A stretch of DNA of 64,000 nucleotides from Nocardioides sp. J54 (lineage in GTDB: Bacteria > Actinomycetota > Actinomycetes > Propionibacteriales > Nocardioidaceae), in NCBI RefSeq assembly GCF_000519005.1, contig NZ_JAER01000001.1:155309-219308 (forward strand), in the 5' to 3' direction. Below are positions 9,291 to 17,788 of the stretch, in pieces (the stretch's first letter is position 1; each line of letters starts with the position of its first letter). Under the pieces are notes generated by a model, which did no database searches, had not been told where the DNA came from, and worked only from the letters and a program-made list of their open reading frames with translations. The position numbers and the translations under genes were made by a program.

Positions 9291-10271
9291 TCAGGAGGCC
9301 CGTCGACGGCGTTCGCGCTGGACGGATGCGATGAACTCACGGAGACGACGCGCGAGGCGTTCGGGGTCCGCAAGGTCGGACCACGTGATCCGGAAGCACC
9401 GCCACCCGGTCAGCTCGGCCACCAGCTGCTCGCGTTGCTTCTCCCGTACGACGACATCGGCCGGGGACTCGCCCGGGCGCAGGTACTTCTCGTACTTCGC
9501 CCGACCGTCGAACTCGATCCACACCCCGAGGTCGGGCAAGGCGAAGTCGAGGCGGGCCACCTCCACGCCCCGGTCGACCACCCCGTACTGCGCGGTGGCC
9601 CGCGGGAAGCCGTGCTGGAACATGAAGTACTCGGTGCGACTCTCGCCGACCGACTCGACACACGGGTTCGCCAGCCGCAGCACGACATCGGTCGCCAGCG
9701 TGTGGGGCCAACGATCCATCGTGAGCTCGTAGCGTCCCCAGAGCTCCTCGAGGACCACGTCGCCGCGATGGAGGAGGTGGTTCACGACGACGAGCCCGGC
9801 CTCGGCGGAGCCGAGCATCGTCGCCTCGAGTGCGGCCCGGACCGGTGACATGACCAGCAGACCGTGCGTCTCGTGCACGTCACCGGGCAGCAGGCGACCA
9901 CGGTGGCGGCGGACCCCCCGCTCCCGTCGGCCGCCGAAGCCGTCCTCGCGCGTGACGTGCACCTCGGACAGGTCGAGGCCCCACAGCGGTGCATCGAGGA
10001 AGGGGAGCGCGGAGACGTGGCTCAGGACGACCTCCGTGTGGGCCTGCGCGAAGACGGCGCGGCAGCGTACGGCGTACTGCTGCTCCTGCGACAGGGTCTC
10101 CCAGGTCGGTCCGTCGCAATAGGCGCCGCGACGGGGACGGGCGAGGATCCCTCGGCGGACGCTTCGCGCGAGGGATTCGTCGGTGTGGCCAAGCGTGAGG
10201 AGCTCGCCGCGCAGGGCCAGCGGGGTGAGGCGCGGGTCGTCGGGAGGCAGGTCCATCGGCACAGGATGCAT
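9291..10271 (-). CDS. AbiEi-like winged-helix / DUF559-type nuclease-like protein
   Basis: A 326-residue protein. The N-terminus has the AbiEi-antitoxin-like winged-helix layout (RGELLTLGHTDESLARSVRRG, then GILARPRRGAY). The C-terminus (TAQYGVVDRGVEVARLDFA, LGVWIEFDGRAKYEKY, RCFRITWSDL) matches the DUF559/Vsr-like PD-(D/E)XK layout, with candidate acidic residues in RLDFALPD and IEFDGRAKY. Such orphan proteins are common in Actinobacteria and often labelled type IV TA antitoxin; no AbiEii-type toxin gene is adjacent, so a toxin-antitoxin role is unsupported. ATG 10271 is the longest start; an internal Met six codons later is possible. The gene is enclosed by inverted 80-bp repeats, suggesting acquisition as a unit. 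Confidence 0.8.
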   Translation of the reverse strand: MHPVPMDLPPDDPRLTPLALRGELLTLGHTDESLARSVRRGILARPRRGAYCDGPTWETLSQEQQYAVRCRAVFAQAHTEVVLSHVSALPFLDAPLWGLDLSEVHVTREDGFGGRRERGVRRHRGRLLPGDVHETHGLLVMSPVRAALEATMLGSAEAGLVVVNHLLHRGDVVLEELWGRYELTMDRWPHTLATDVVLRLANPCVESVGESRTEYFMFQHGFPRATAQYGVVDRGVEVARLDFALPDLGVWIEFDGRAKYEKYLRPGESPADVVVREKQREQLVAELTGWRCFRITWSDLADPERLARRLREFIASVQRERRRRAS

Positions 10272-10334
10272 GCCGAGGACGCTCCACCGCTGAGACGAGC
10301 TCCGGGCCTGTGGACAGCCGCCTGCCGAGGAGGC

Positions 10335-10414
10335 TACTTGGTGGCCGCTTCCTGGACTTAGAGGCTTCTGCAGCGGCCAACAAGTCCAGGAATCGCCGCC
10401 TAGGCGGTGATTCC
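10335..10414. repeat. 80-bp structured repeat, copy B (right inverted arm)
   Basis: This is the inverted partner of 9194-9273 (67/80 identical, ungapped). Internally TTCCTGGACTT (10351-10361) pairs with AAGTCCAGGAA (10382-10392), and the end is a 26-bp near-palindrome (10389-10414, one G-T wobble). It lies between the permease stop and the start of the AbiEi-like gene, so it may also act as a transcript end for the transporter operon. Confidence 0.85.
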
Positions 10415-10437
10415 CGGGCCGGACCCAGCCACCCCGA

Positions 10438-11730
10438 TCAACCCTTCCGGTACGGCACCCCGTCCGCGGCAGGGGCGCGGGAGTGGCCGACGAGGCCGGC
10501 GACGGCGATGATCGTGACGACGTACGGCAGCATCAGCATGAACTGGCTGGGCACGGGGGAGCCGATGACCGACAGCACGCCGGAGAGGTTCGTCGCGAAG
10601 CCGAAGAGCAGGGCGGCGAGGGTGGCGCGGATCGGGTCCCAGCGGCCGAAGATGACCGCCGCGAGGGCGATGTAGCCGGCGCCGCCGGTCATCTCCTCGC
10701 CGAACTGCGGCACCGAGACCAGCGTGTACGTCGCCCCGCCGATGCCGGCGATCAGGCCGGCGATGATGAGGGTGGTGTAGCGGGTGCGGTTGACCTTGAT
10801 GCCGACGGTGTCCGCGGCCTTGGGGTGCTCGCCGACGGCGCGCACGCGCAGGCCCCACTTGGTGCGGTAGAGCGCCCACGCGACGAGGCCGACGCCGACG
10901 TACATGATGTAGACGAGGATGGTCTGGCGGAACAGCACGGGGCCGATGATCGGGATCTCGCCGAGCAGCGGGATCGGGATCCGGCTGAAGTGCGGCGGGT
11001 CGTTGAGGCCGGTCGGGTTCTCGGTCATGACCTGGCCGAAGAGGAAGCTGGTCAGGCCGATCACGAGGACGTTGAGGACGACGCCGACGATGACCTGGTC
11101 GACGAAGTAGTTGATCGCGAAGAACGCGAGCACCAGCGCGACCAGCGCTCCGGCGCACATTGCGGCGACCAGGCCGCCCCACGGGGAGCCGACGATGGTG
11201 CCGAACATCGCGGCGGCGAAGGCGCCGAAGAGGAGCTGGCCGTCGATGGCGATGTTGACGACGCCCGCCCGCTCGCCGAGCACGCCGCCGAGGGCGCCGA
11301 AGACGAGCGGGACGGCGAGCGCGATGGAGCCGCTGAGCAGGCCGACCATCGGCACCGCCTCGCCGGCCGCGGCCCAGGCCAGGAAGCCGACCACGGCGAG
11401 CACGGCGAACACCGCGACCAGCCACAGCGGCGTACGACGGTTGCGGGATGCCAGCAGCGTGGACGCCGCCGTGCACACGGCCAGCAGCACGATCACCGTC
11501 GCGAGCGACGGCGTCGAGGGGACGGTGATCTCCGGCAGCTCGAACAGGTCGGTGTCGGCGGCGATGCGGAAGGTGGTGTCGCCCTCGCGGGACTTGAACG
11601 CCAGCAGCAGCGCGACCAGGACGGTCACGACGCCGAAGACGATCGGCGTCTTGAGCAGGCCCTTGGTGGACGTGACGACGGGGGCGTCGGGGTCCGGGAC
11701 GAACGGCGTCTTCTCGGTCAGCGTGGTCAT
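10438..11730 (-). CDS. BMP-associated ABC transporter permease 2
   Basis: A 430-residue BPD_transp_2 (RbsC/NupQ-like) permease, the second membrane subunit of a nucleoside-type ABC importer. About ten hydrophobic helices run from VFGVVTVLVALLLAF to VVTIIAVAGLVGHS. The family signature AVGEHPKAADTVGI follows the long cytoplasmic loop. The start ATG at 11730 overlaps the stop of the upstream permease (ATGA), showing coupling. Substrate is inferred from the BMP-family binding protein upstream and the divergent cytidine deaminase and thymidine phosphorylase genes: most likely nucleosides. Confidence 0.92.
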   Translation of the reverse strand: MTTLTEKTPFVPDPDAPVVTSTKGLLKTPIVFGVVTVLVALLLAFKSREGDTTFRIAADTDLFELPEITVPSTPSLATVIVLLAVCTAASTLLASRNRRTPLWLVAVFAVLAVVGFLAWAAAGEAVPMVGLLSGSIALAVPLVFGALGGVLGERAGVVNIAIDGQLLFGAFAAAMFGTIVGSPWGGLVAAMCAGALVALVLAFFAINYFVDQVIVGVVLNVLVIGLTSFLFGQVMTENPTGLNDPPHFSRIPIPLLGEIPIIGPVLFRQTILVYIMYVGVGLVAWALYRTKWGLRVRAVGEHPKAADTVGIKVNRTRYTTLIIAGLIAGIGGATYTLVSVPQFGEEMTGGAGYIALAAVIFGRWDPIRATLAALLFGFATNLSGVLSVIGSPVPSQFMLMLPYVVTIIAVAGLVGHSRAPAADGVPYRKG

Positions 11731-13097
11731 GCCGTCGCTCCCTTCGGCAGTCGGAAGATCGCCCTGACCAGCGGTGGGGCGGCGATGAACAGGACGATCA
11801 GGGACTGGATGACCAGCACGATCTCGACCGGGATGCCCTCCGCGGCGGCCATCGAGAAGCCACCGGCCTTGAGGGCGCCGAACAGCAGGCCGGCCGCGAG
11901 GATGCCGACCGGTCGCGAGCGGCCGAGCAGCGCGACGGTGATCGCGTCGAAGCCGATGCCGGCGTCGAGGTCGACGGTGACGCCGCTGGTGGCGGTGCCG
12001 AGCACCTGGTTGACGCCGGCGAGGCCGACGAGCGCACCGGCGATGAGCATCACGGTCGTGTACGTGCGACCGACGTGGATGCCGGACGCGCGGGCTGCCT
12101 CGGGGTTCTCGCCGACGGCACGGAACCGGAAGCCGAGCGCGGACTTGTTGAGCAGCCACCACACGAACGCGACGGCGACCAGGGCCAGCACGAACCCGGC
12201 GTGCAGGTTGAAGTCCTCACCCAGCAGCTTCGGCAGCTTCGCCGACTCCGGCATCGCCTCCGACTTCGGGTTGCCCGAGCCCGGCGCCTGCAGCAGGCCC
12301 TGGCGCGAGAGTGCGTAGAAGACGAGGTAGAAGCCGACGTAGTTGAGCATGATCGTGACGATCACCTCGTGCGCGCCGGTGCGGGCCTTGAGGAAGCCGG
12401 CGAGGCCGGCCCACAGGGCACCGGCGACGGCGCCGGCGAGCACGGCGAGCGGCAGGTGCAGCACGAGCGGCAGGTCGACGGTCACGGCGACCCAGCCGGC
12501 GGCTGCGCCGGCGAGCAGCATCTGGCCGCGGCCACCGATGTTGAACAGCCCGGCGCGGAACGCGAGTCCGACGCCGAGGCCGGCGAGGATCAGCGGGCCG
12601 GAGTACTTCAGGGTCTCGGTCAGCGGCCGGATGCGGCGGTCGAAGCCCTCGACGTTGGTGTTGTAGATCGAGCCGCGGAACAGCGCGGTGTAGGCGTCGA
12701 CGACCGCGTCGCGCACGGCGTAGAAGAAGTCGCTGGGCCGGGCGCCGATGTAGCCGGCGGACTCCCGGACCGTCTCGTCGGTCAGCAGGATCATCAGCGA
12801 GCCGACGACCACCGCGAGGAAGACCGAGAGGACCGAGACCAGCAGGCTGCCGGTGGCGATCTCGCGGAACACCTCGCGCCAGCGACTCGACGGCTCCGGC
12901 GGGGTGTCACCGCCCGACGCCGGTGCGGAGCCGGCGCCAGCGCCACCCCCGGACGACTCGGGCTCGGGCTCGGGGGAGCCGTCCTGGGGCACCGACGGCC
13001 ACGGGCCGGAGGGGGCCTTCTCCAGGGACGGTCCGGGCTCCGGCGCGGAGCCGCCGCCTCCCGGGGTCTCGGGGGTCTGGGGCGTCTCGTCGTTCAC
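11727..13097 (-). CDS. BMP-associated ABC transporter permease 1
   Basis: A 456-residue BPD_transp_2 permease (NupP-like). An unusual N-terminal extension of about 70 residues, rich in Pro, Gly, Glu and Ser (PETPGGGGSAPEPGPS), precedes the first membrane helix (SLLVSVLSVFLAVVVGSLMI). The family signature AVGENPEAARASGI is present. It overlaps the ATPase stop and the next permease start by four bases each, so the ATPase and both permeases are translationally coupled. The extension looks disordered and cytoplasmic; its role is unknown. Confidence 0.92.
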   Translation of the reverse strand: MNDETPQTPETPGGGGSAPEPGPSLEKAPSGPWPSVPQDGSPEPEPESSGGGAGAGSAPASGGDTPPEPSSRWREVFREIATGSLLVSVLSVFLAVVVGSLMILLTDETVRESAGYIGARPSDFFYAVRDAVVDAYTALFRGSIYNTNVEGFDRRIRPLTETLKYSGPLILAGLGVGLAFRAGLFNIGGRGQMLLAGAAAGWVAVTVDLPLVLHLPLAVLAGAVAGALWAGLAGFLKARTGAHEVIVTIMLNYVGFYLVFYALSRQGLLQAPGSGNPKSEAMPESAKLPKLLGEDFNLHAGFVLALVAVAFVWWLLNKSALGFRFRAVGENPEAARASGIHVGRTYTTVMLIAGALVGLAGVNQVLGTATSGVTVDLDAGIGFDAITVALLGRSRPVGILAAGLLFGALKAGGFSMAAAEGIPVEIVLVIQSLIVLFIAAPPLVRAIFRLPKGATA

Positions 13098-14608
13098 GCC
13101 ACGACTCCTTCCGGCCGCTCGCCGGCCATCATCAGCCCGAGCGTCTCCCTCGGGGTGTCGGCCGGGACGATCCCGACGACCTGGCCGCGGTAGAGGACCA
13201 TGATCCGGTCGGAGAGCGCGACGATCTCGTCGAGCTCGGTGGAGACCAGGAGCACCGGGACCCCGCGGTCGCGGGTCGCCACGATCTGCTTGTGGATGAA
13301 CTCGATGGAGCCCACGTCGACGCCGCGGGTCGGCTGCGCGGCGACCAGCAGGCGCAGGTCGCGGGACAGCTCGCGGGCGACGACGACCTTCTGCTGGTTG
13401 CCGCCGGAGAGCTGGCCGGCGGTCGCGTGGATGCCGGAGGCGCGCACGTCGTACTCGACGAGCTTCTCCTCGGCGAACGCCTCCAGCACCTTGCGCTTGA
13501 TCGTGCCCATCCCGACGAAGGGCTCGCCGTGGCTGCGGTTGAGCATGAGGTTCTCGGCGATGGTCATGCCGGCCACGAGCCCGTCGACCTGGCGGTCCTC
13601 GGGGACGAAGCCGACACCGGCGTCGAGGACCTTGCGCACCGAGCGGCCGACGAGCTGGCGCCCGTCGAGCTCGATCGAGCCGGTGACGTCGGACTGCAGG
13701 CCGAGGACGGCCTCGGTGAGCTCGGTCTGGCCGTTGCCCTGGACGCCTGCGACGCCGAGCACCTCACCGGCGGCGATCGAGAAGGTGATGCCGTCGAGGT
13801 GGACGTGGCCGGTGTCGTCGACGACCCGCAGGTCCGTGACGGTGAGCGCGGCCGGTCCGGGCTGCGCCGGGTCCTTCTGCACGGTGAGCTCGACGGGGCG
13901 GCCGACCATGAGGGCAGCGAGCTCGGCGTTGGTGGCGCTGGGGGAGGCCTCGCCGACGACGGCGCCGCGGCGGATCACGGTGATCCGGTCGGCGATCGCG
14001 CGGACCTCGCGCAGCTTGTGGCTGATGAAGACGATGGCCGTCCCGGACTCCCGGAGCTGGCGCATGATCTCCATGAGCTCGTCGGTCTCCTGCGGTGTCA
14101 GCACCGCGGTCGGCTCGTCGAAGACGAGGACGCGGGCGTCGCGGGAGAGCGCCTTGATGATCTCGACGCGCTGCTGGACGCCGACCGGGAGGGTCTCGAC
14201 GACCGCGTCGGGGTCGACGTCGAACCCGAAGCGCTCGGAGATCTCGCGCACCCGGGCGCGCGCGGCGTCGATGTCGAGCTGGCCGGCGAATCCGGTCGCC
14301 TCGTTGCCGAGCATGACGTTCTCGGCGACGGTGAAGACCGGGATGAGCATGAAGTGCTGGTGCACCATGCCGATGCCGGCGGCCATCGCGTCGCCGGGGC
14401 CCGTCATCTCCAGCGGCTTGCCGTCGAGGAGGATCTCGCCCTCGTCGGCCTGGTAGAGGCCGTAGAGCACGTTCATCAGGGTCGACTTGCCGGCCCCGTT
14501 CTCACCCAGGAGGGCGTGGATCTCGCCCTCGTTGACGGTGAGCGAGATGCGGTCGTTGGCGACCAGGGGGCCGAAGCGCTTCGTGATGCCCCTGAGTTCG
14601 AGCGTCAT
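13094..14608 (-). CDS. nucleoside-type ABC transporter ATP-binding protein
   Basis: A 504-residue double-ATPase subunit (RbsA/NupO type). The first domain has an intact Walker A (GENGAGKST, residues about 36-44), signature-like LPVGVQQRVEI and Walker B VLVFDEPTAVL. The second has the degenerate Walker A GVQGNGQTE and signature LSGGNQQKVV, as usual in this family, where one site is catalytically weak. It lies downstream of the BMP lipoprotein gene on the same strand, but two hairpins fill the gap, so it is probably expressed at a lower level than the binding protein. Confidence 0.94.
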   Translation of the reverse strand: MTLELRGITKRFGPLVANDRISLTVNEGEIHALLGENGAGKSTLMNVLYGLYQADEGEILLDGKPLEMTGPGDAMAAGIGMVHQHFMLIPVFTVAENVMLGNEATGFAGQLDIDAARARVREISERFGFDVDPDAVVETLPVGVQQRVEIIKALSRDARVLVFDEPTAVLTPQETDELMEIMRQLRESGTAIVFISHKLREVRAIADRITVIRRGAVVGEASPSATNAELAALMVGRPVELTVQKDPAQPGPAALTVTDLRVVDDTGHVHLDGITFSIAAGEVLGVAGVQGNGQTELTEAVLGLQSDVTGSIELDGRQLVGRSVRKVLDAGVGFVPEDRQVDGLVAGMTIAENLMLNRSHGEPFVGMGTIKRKVLEAFAEEKLVEYDVRASGIHATAGQLSGGNQQKVVVARELSRDLRLLVAAQPTRGVDVGSIEFIHKQIVATRDRGVPVLLVSTELDEIVALSDRIMVLYRGQVVGIVPADTPRETLGLMMAGERPEGVVA

Positions 14609-14671
14609 GGGCCGATCCTCTCCGAGCGGGCGGGCAGATGCCAGCAGCGGGGCCGTGCGCCGCGGGCGGGA

Positions 14672-14692
14672 CTGCCGGCGGGCGGCCGGCAG
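14672..14692 (-). terminator. minor hairpin between BMP lipoprotein and ATPase genes
   Basis: CTGCCGGC (14672-14679) pairs with GCCGGCAG (14685-14692) around five bases. It follows the stronger hairpin on the minus-strand transcript and may help attenuate read-through. Confidence 0.4.
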
Positions 14693-14743
14693 GACTGCGG
14701 GCGGGGGTGCTGGCGGGCTGCCAGCGAGGTGCTGGCGGAAGCA

Positions 14744-14784
14744 GTCCGGGGGAGGTCGGTTGCGGGAACCGACCTCCCCCGGAC
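14744..14784 (-). terminator. strong hairpin after the BMP lipoprotein gene
   Basis: A perfect 18-bp stem, arms 14744-14761 and 14767-14784, with a five-base loop, starts 15 bases past the lipoprotein stop. There is no U-run. Its place inside the operon suggests partial termination, raising binding protein over membrane subunits. Confidence 0.75.
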
Positions 14785-14798
14785 GTTGCTTGCCGGTA

Positions 14799-15881
14799 CT
14801 ACTGGTTGAGGTACGACGTGACCGGGATCGAGCCGTCGATGATGCCGGCCTTCACCTCGTCGAGCTCGGCCTGGAGGCTGTCCGAGATCTTGTCCTCGAA
14901 GTTGTGGAACGAGGCGATGCCGACGCCGTCGTTCTCCAGCGTGCCGATGTAGGCCTCGGCGTCGAACTCGTCCTGACCAGCGGCCACGACGGCCTCGAAG
15001 GTGGACTGCTTCATGTTCTTCAGGATCGAGGTGAACACGACGTCCTGCGTGTTCGGGTCGGTCTCGAAGAAGTCGGCGTCCACGCCGACCAGCGCGATGT
15101 CCTTGCCGGAGTCCTCGATGGCGGTGAGCGCACCCTGGTAAATCGGGCCGCCGACCGGCAGGATCACGTCGGCGTTCTGCGCGATGATCTGCTTGGCGGT
15201 GTTGGTGGCCTTCTCGTTGGCGTCGAAGCCGCCGGTGAAGGTGCCCTTGTCGCCGCCCTGGAAGCCGACCAGCTTGACGTCCTTGCCCTTCTCCTTGGCG
15301 TAGTACTCGACGCCCTGCTTGAAGCCGTCCATGAAGATGGTGACGGTCGGGAACGGCTGGCCGCCGTACGTGCCGACGACGCCGGTCTTCGTGTAGTCAG
15401 CCGCGGCGTAGCCCGCGAGGAACGCGGCCTGGGCCGTGTCGTACAGGATCGGCTTGATGTTCTCCGCGTCCTTGGTGCCGTCGAAGTCGTTGTCGGCCGC
15501 GTCGTCGATGAGGATGTACTCGATGTCGGGGTTCTGCTTGGCCGACTCGACGGTCGCGGCGGAGAGGGCGAAGCCCACCGTCACGATCGCGTCACAGCCC
15601 TGGGCGACGAAGTTCTCGAGCGCGCCCGCGTAGTCGTTCTCGTTCTTGGACTCGAACTCCTTGAACTCGCTGTTGAGCTCCTCGGCCGCCTCCTTCACGC
15701 CCTCGTAGCTGAGCTGGTTGAACGACTTGTCGTCGAAGCCGCCGGCGTCGGACAGGATGCAGGGGAGGAAGTCGCTCTTCTCCTCGGCCGACTCCTCCGG
15801 CGCGTCGCCGCACGCGGCCAGGCCGGCGCTCGCGATCAGGGCAACGGCGGCAGCAGCCGACGTCCTCTTCCAGGTCTTCAC
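14799..15881 (-). CDS. BMP-family (PnrA-like) nucleoside-binding lipoprotein
   Basis: A 360-residue lipoprotein, the solute receptor of the ABC importer. The lipobox LAAC follows the signal helix (SAAAAVALIASAGLAAC). BMP/PnrA features follow: CILSDAGGFDDKSFNQLSYE, VGFALSAATVESAKQNP and VGGPIYQGALTAI. Family members bind purine or pyrimidine nucleosides. A longer reading frame exists, but GTG 15881 is chosen because GGAGG sits five bases upstream and the signal peptide begins there. It is divergent from cdd, so salvage and uptake may share the 197-base intergenic control region. A TTGATA on the minus strand there is a weak -35 candidate. Confidence 0.93.
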   Translation of the reverse strand: MKTWKRTSAAAAVALIASAGLAACGDAPEESAEEKSDFLPCILSDAGGFDDKSFNQLSYEGVKEAAEELNSEFKEFESKNENDYAGALENFVAQGCDAIVTVGFALSAATVESAKQNPDIEYILIDDAADNDFDGTKDAENIKPILYDTAQAAFLAGYAAADYTKTGVVGTYGGQPFPTVTIFMDGFKQGVEYYAKEKGKDVKLVGFQGGDKGTFTGGFDANEKATNTAKQIIAQNADVILPVGGPIYQGALTAIEDSGKDIALVGVDADFFETDPNTQDVVFTSILKNMKQSTFEAVVAAGQDEFDAEAYIGTLENDGVGIASFHNFEDKISDSLQAELDEVKAGIIDGSIPVTSYLNQ

Positions 15882-16065
15882 AAATTCCTCCAGATCGACG
15901 CCCGGCACGCTGGCAGGGCTGGTGACGGCGGGTGGTTCCGGTGCATCCTCACCCACCGGGCCCGGCTCGGGAAGCACATTCGGCGAAACGGTTATCAACT
16001 TGGGACATTTGCTCCGGGTGGCCGGTCTGGCCGACGATCCTCGCGCGCAGGTGGGGGCCGACGAG

Positions 16066-16071
16066 TAGGTT
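16066..16071 (+). promoter_or_regulatory. -10 element for leaderless cdd
   Basis: TAGGTT lies seven bases before GTG 16079, with no Shine-Dalgarno. It fixes the cdd start against longer in-frame readings. Confidence 0.6.
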
Positions 16072-16078
16072 GGCCTCC

Positions 16079-16474
16079 GTGGTCGACTGGGAGTCCCTGC
16101 AGCGAGCGGCGAGCGAGATCGCCCAGCGTGCGTACGCGCCGTACTCCGGCTACCGGGTGGGGGCTGCGGCCCTCGCCGACGACGGGCGCCTGCTGGTCGG
16201 GTGCAACGTCGAGAACGCGGGGTACGGCGTCACCCTCTGCGCCGAGTGCGGCCTGGTGTCGCAGCTGCACGCCACCGGCGGCGGCCGGCTGACGCACTTC
16301 GTGTGCGTCAACGGGGACGGCGAGGTGATCATGCCGTGCGGCCGGTGCCGGCAGCTGCTGTGGGAGAACGGCGGCGCCGCGCTGGAGGTGCTCACCCCCG
16401 AGGGGCTGCTGACGATGGCGCAGGTCCTGCCGCAGGCGTTCGGGCCCGACGACCTAGGGTTCCGGCATGGCTGA
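16079..16474 (+). CDS. cdd: cytidine deaminase
   Basis: A 131-residue homotetramer-type zinc enzyme converting cytidine or deoxycytidine to the uridine form. The active site is complete: NVENAGYGVTLCAECG supplies the first zinc Cys and the catalytic Glu, and PCGRCRQLL supplies the two other Cys ligands. YAPYSGYRVGAA is the N-terminal family motif. The length is typical. The GTG start follows a -10 hexamer. The end overlaps deoA by eight bases, and a second -10-like hexamer for deoA lies inside this gene. Confidence 0.96.
   Translation: MVDWESLQRAASEIAQRAYAPYSGYRVGAAALADDGRLLVGCNVENAGYGVTLCAECGLVSQLHATGGGRLTHFVCVNGDGEVIMPCGRCRQLLWENGGAALEVLTPEGLLTMAQVLPQAFGPDDLGFRHG
16455..16460 (+). promoter_or_regulatory. 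internal -10 element for deoA within cdd
   Basis: TAGGGT lies inside the last codons of cdd, six bases before ATG 16467. It would let deoA be transcribed as a leaderless mRNA independently of cdd. Confidence 0.5.
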
Positions 16475-17756
16475 CAACCACGACGCCGTCTCGGTGATCC
16501 AGACCAAGCGCGACCGCGGCACGCTGACCACGAGCCAGATCGACTGGGTCGTCGACGCCTACACCCGGGGCGCGGTCGCCGACGAGCAGATGTCGGCCCT
16601 CGCAATGGCGATCCTGCTCAACGGCATGGACCGCCGCGAGATCGCCGACTGGACCGCCGCGATGATCGCGTCCGGTGAGCGGATGGACTTCTCCTCGCTG
16701 TCGCGCCCCACCGCGGACAAGCACTCCACCGGCGGCGTCGGCGACAAGATCACCTTGCCGCTGGCCCCCCTCGTCGCCGCGTGCGGCGTCGCCGTGCCGC
16801 AGCTGTCCGGGCGCGGCCTGGGCCACACCGGCGGCACGCTCGACAAGCTCGAGTCGGTCCCCGGCTGGCGGGCCCTGCTGTCCAACGGCGAGATGATGGC
16901 GCAGCTCGAGGACGTCGGTGCCGTCATCTGCGCCGCCGGTGACGGCCTCGCCCCGGCGGACAAGAAGCTCTACGCCCTGCGCGACGTCACCGGCACGGTC
17001 GAGGCGATCCCGCTCATCGCCTCCTCGATCATGAGCAAGAAGATCGCCGAGGGCACCGGCGCGCTGGTGCTCGACGTGAAGGTCGGCAGCGGCGCGTTCA
17101 TGAAGTCGGTCGACCGCGCCCGCGAGCTCGCCGAGGTGATGGTCGGCCTCGGCGCCGACGCCGGGGTGCGCACCGTCGCGCTGCTCACCGACATGGAGAC
17201 CCCGCTCGGCCTCACCGCCGGCAACGCGATCGAGGTCGCCGAGTCGGTGGAGGTGCTCGCCGGCGGCGGCCCGGCCGACGTCGTCGAGCTCACCGTCGCA
17301 CTGGCCCGCGAGATGCTCGCCGCCGCCGGTCGCGACGACGTCGACCCCGCCGACAAGCTGGCCGACGGATCGGCGATGGACGTGTGGCGCCGGATGATCG
17401 CCGCCCAGGGCGGCGACCCGGACGCCGAGCTGCCGGTCGCGAAGGAGCGCCACGTCGTGGCCGCTCCCTCCGACGGCGTGCTGACCCGTCTCGACGCACT
17501 GTCCGTCGGCGTCGCGGCGTGGCGCCTCGGCGCCGGCCGCGAGCGCAAGGAGGACCCGGTGCAGGCGGGGGCCGGCGTGGTCTGGCACGCCCGCCCGGGC
17601 GACGAGGTGCGCGCGGGGGAGCCCCTGTTCACCCTGCTCACCGACACCCCGGAGCGCTTCGACCGCGCGGTCGCCGCGCTCGAGGGCGGGTACGACGTCG
17701 CGCCGCTCGGCACCGCGTTCGAGCCCCGCCCGCTGGTCATCGACCGGGTCGGCTGA
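16467..17756 (+). CDS. deoA: thymidine phosphorylase
   Basis: A 429-residue pyrimidine-nucleoside phosphorylase splitting thymidine or deoxyuridine with phosphate into base and deoxyribose-1-phosphate. The phosphate and substrate motif KHSTGGVGDK and the family signature SGRGLGHTGGTLDKLES are intact; SIMSKKIAEGTGALVLDVKVG is the conserved central block (read as two parts, SIMSKKIAEGTG and ALVLDVKVG). The C-terminal PYNP domain contains VVWHARPGDEV. It overlaps cdd by eight bases. Its product feeds a phosphomutase and then DeoC. Confidence 0.96.
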   Translation: MADNHDAVSVIQTKRDRGTLTTSQIDWVVDAYTRGAVADEQMSALAMAILLNGMDRREIADWTAAMIASGERMDFSSLSRPTADKHSTGGVGDKITLPLAPLVAACGVAVPQLSGRGLGHTGGTLDKLESVPGWRALLSNGEMMAQLEDVGAVICAAGDGLAPADKKLYALRDVTGTVEAIPLIASSIMSKKIAEGTGALVLDVKVGSGAFMKSVDRARELAEVMVGLGADAGVRTVALLTDMETPLGLTAGNAIEVAESVEVLAGGGPADVVELTVALAREMLAAAGRDDVDPADKLADGSAMDVWRRMIAAQGGDPDAELPVAKERHVVAAPSDGVLTRLDALSVGVAAWRLGAGRERKEDPVQAGAGVVWHARPGDEVRAGEPLFTLLTDTPERFDRAVAALEGGYDVAPLGTAFEPRPLVIDRVG

Positions 17757-17788
17757 GCCGGCCGGAAGGGTCCGGGGAGGGCGGCCGG

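Noticed and set aside
9291..10271. Calling the AbiEi-like gene a toxin-antitoxin system
   Set aside because: No AbiEii-type toxin gene is adjacent, and the nuclease-like C-terminus makes it a different architecture.
9194..10414. Classical insertion sequence
   Set aside because: No transposase and no visible target duplication; only the inverted repeats are present.
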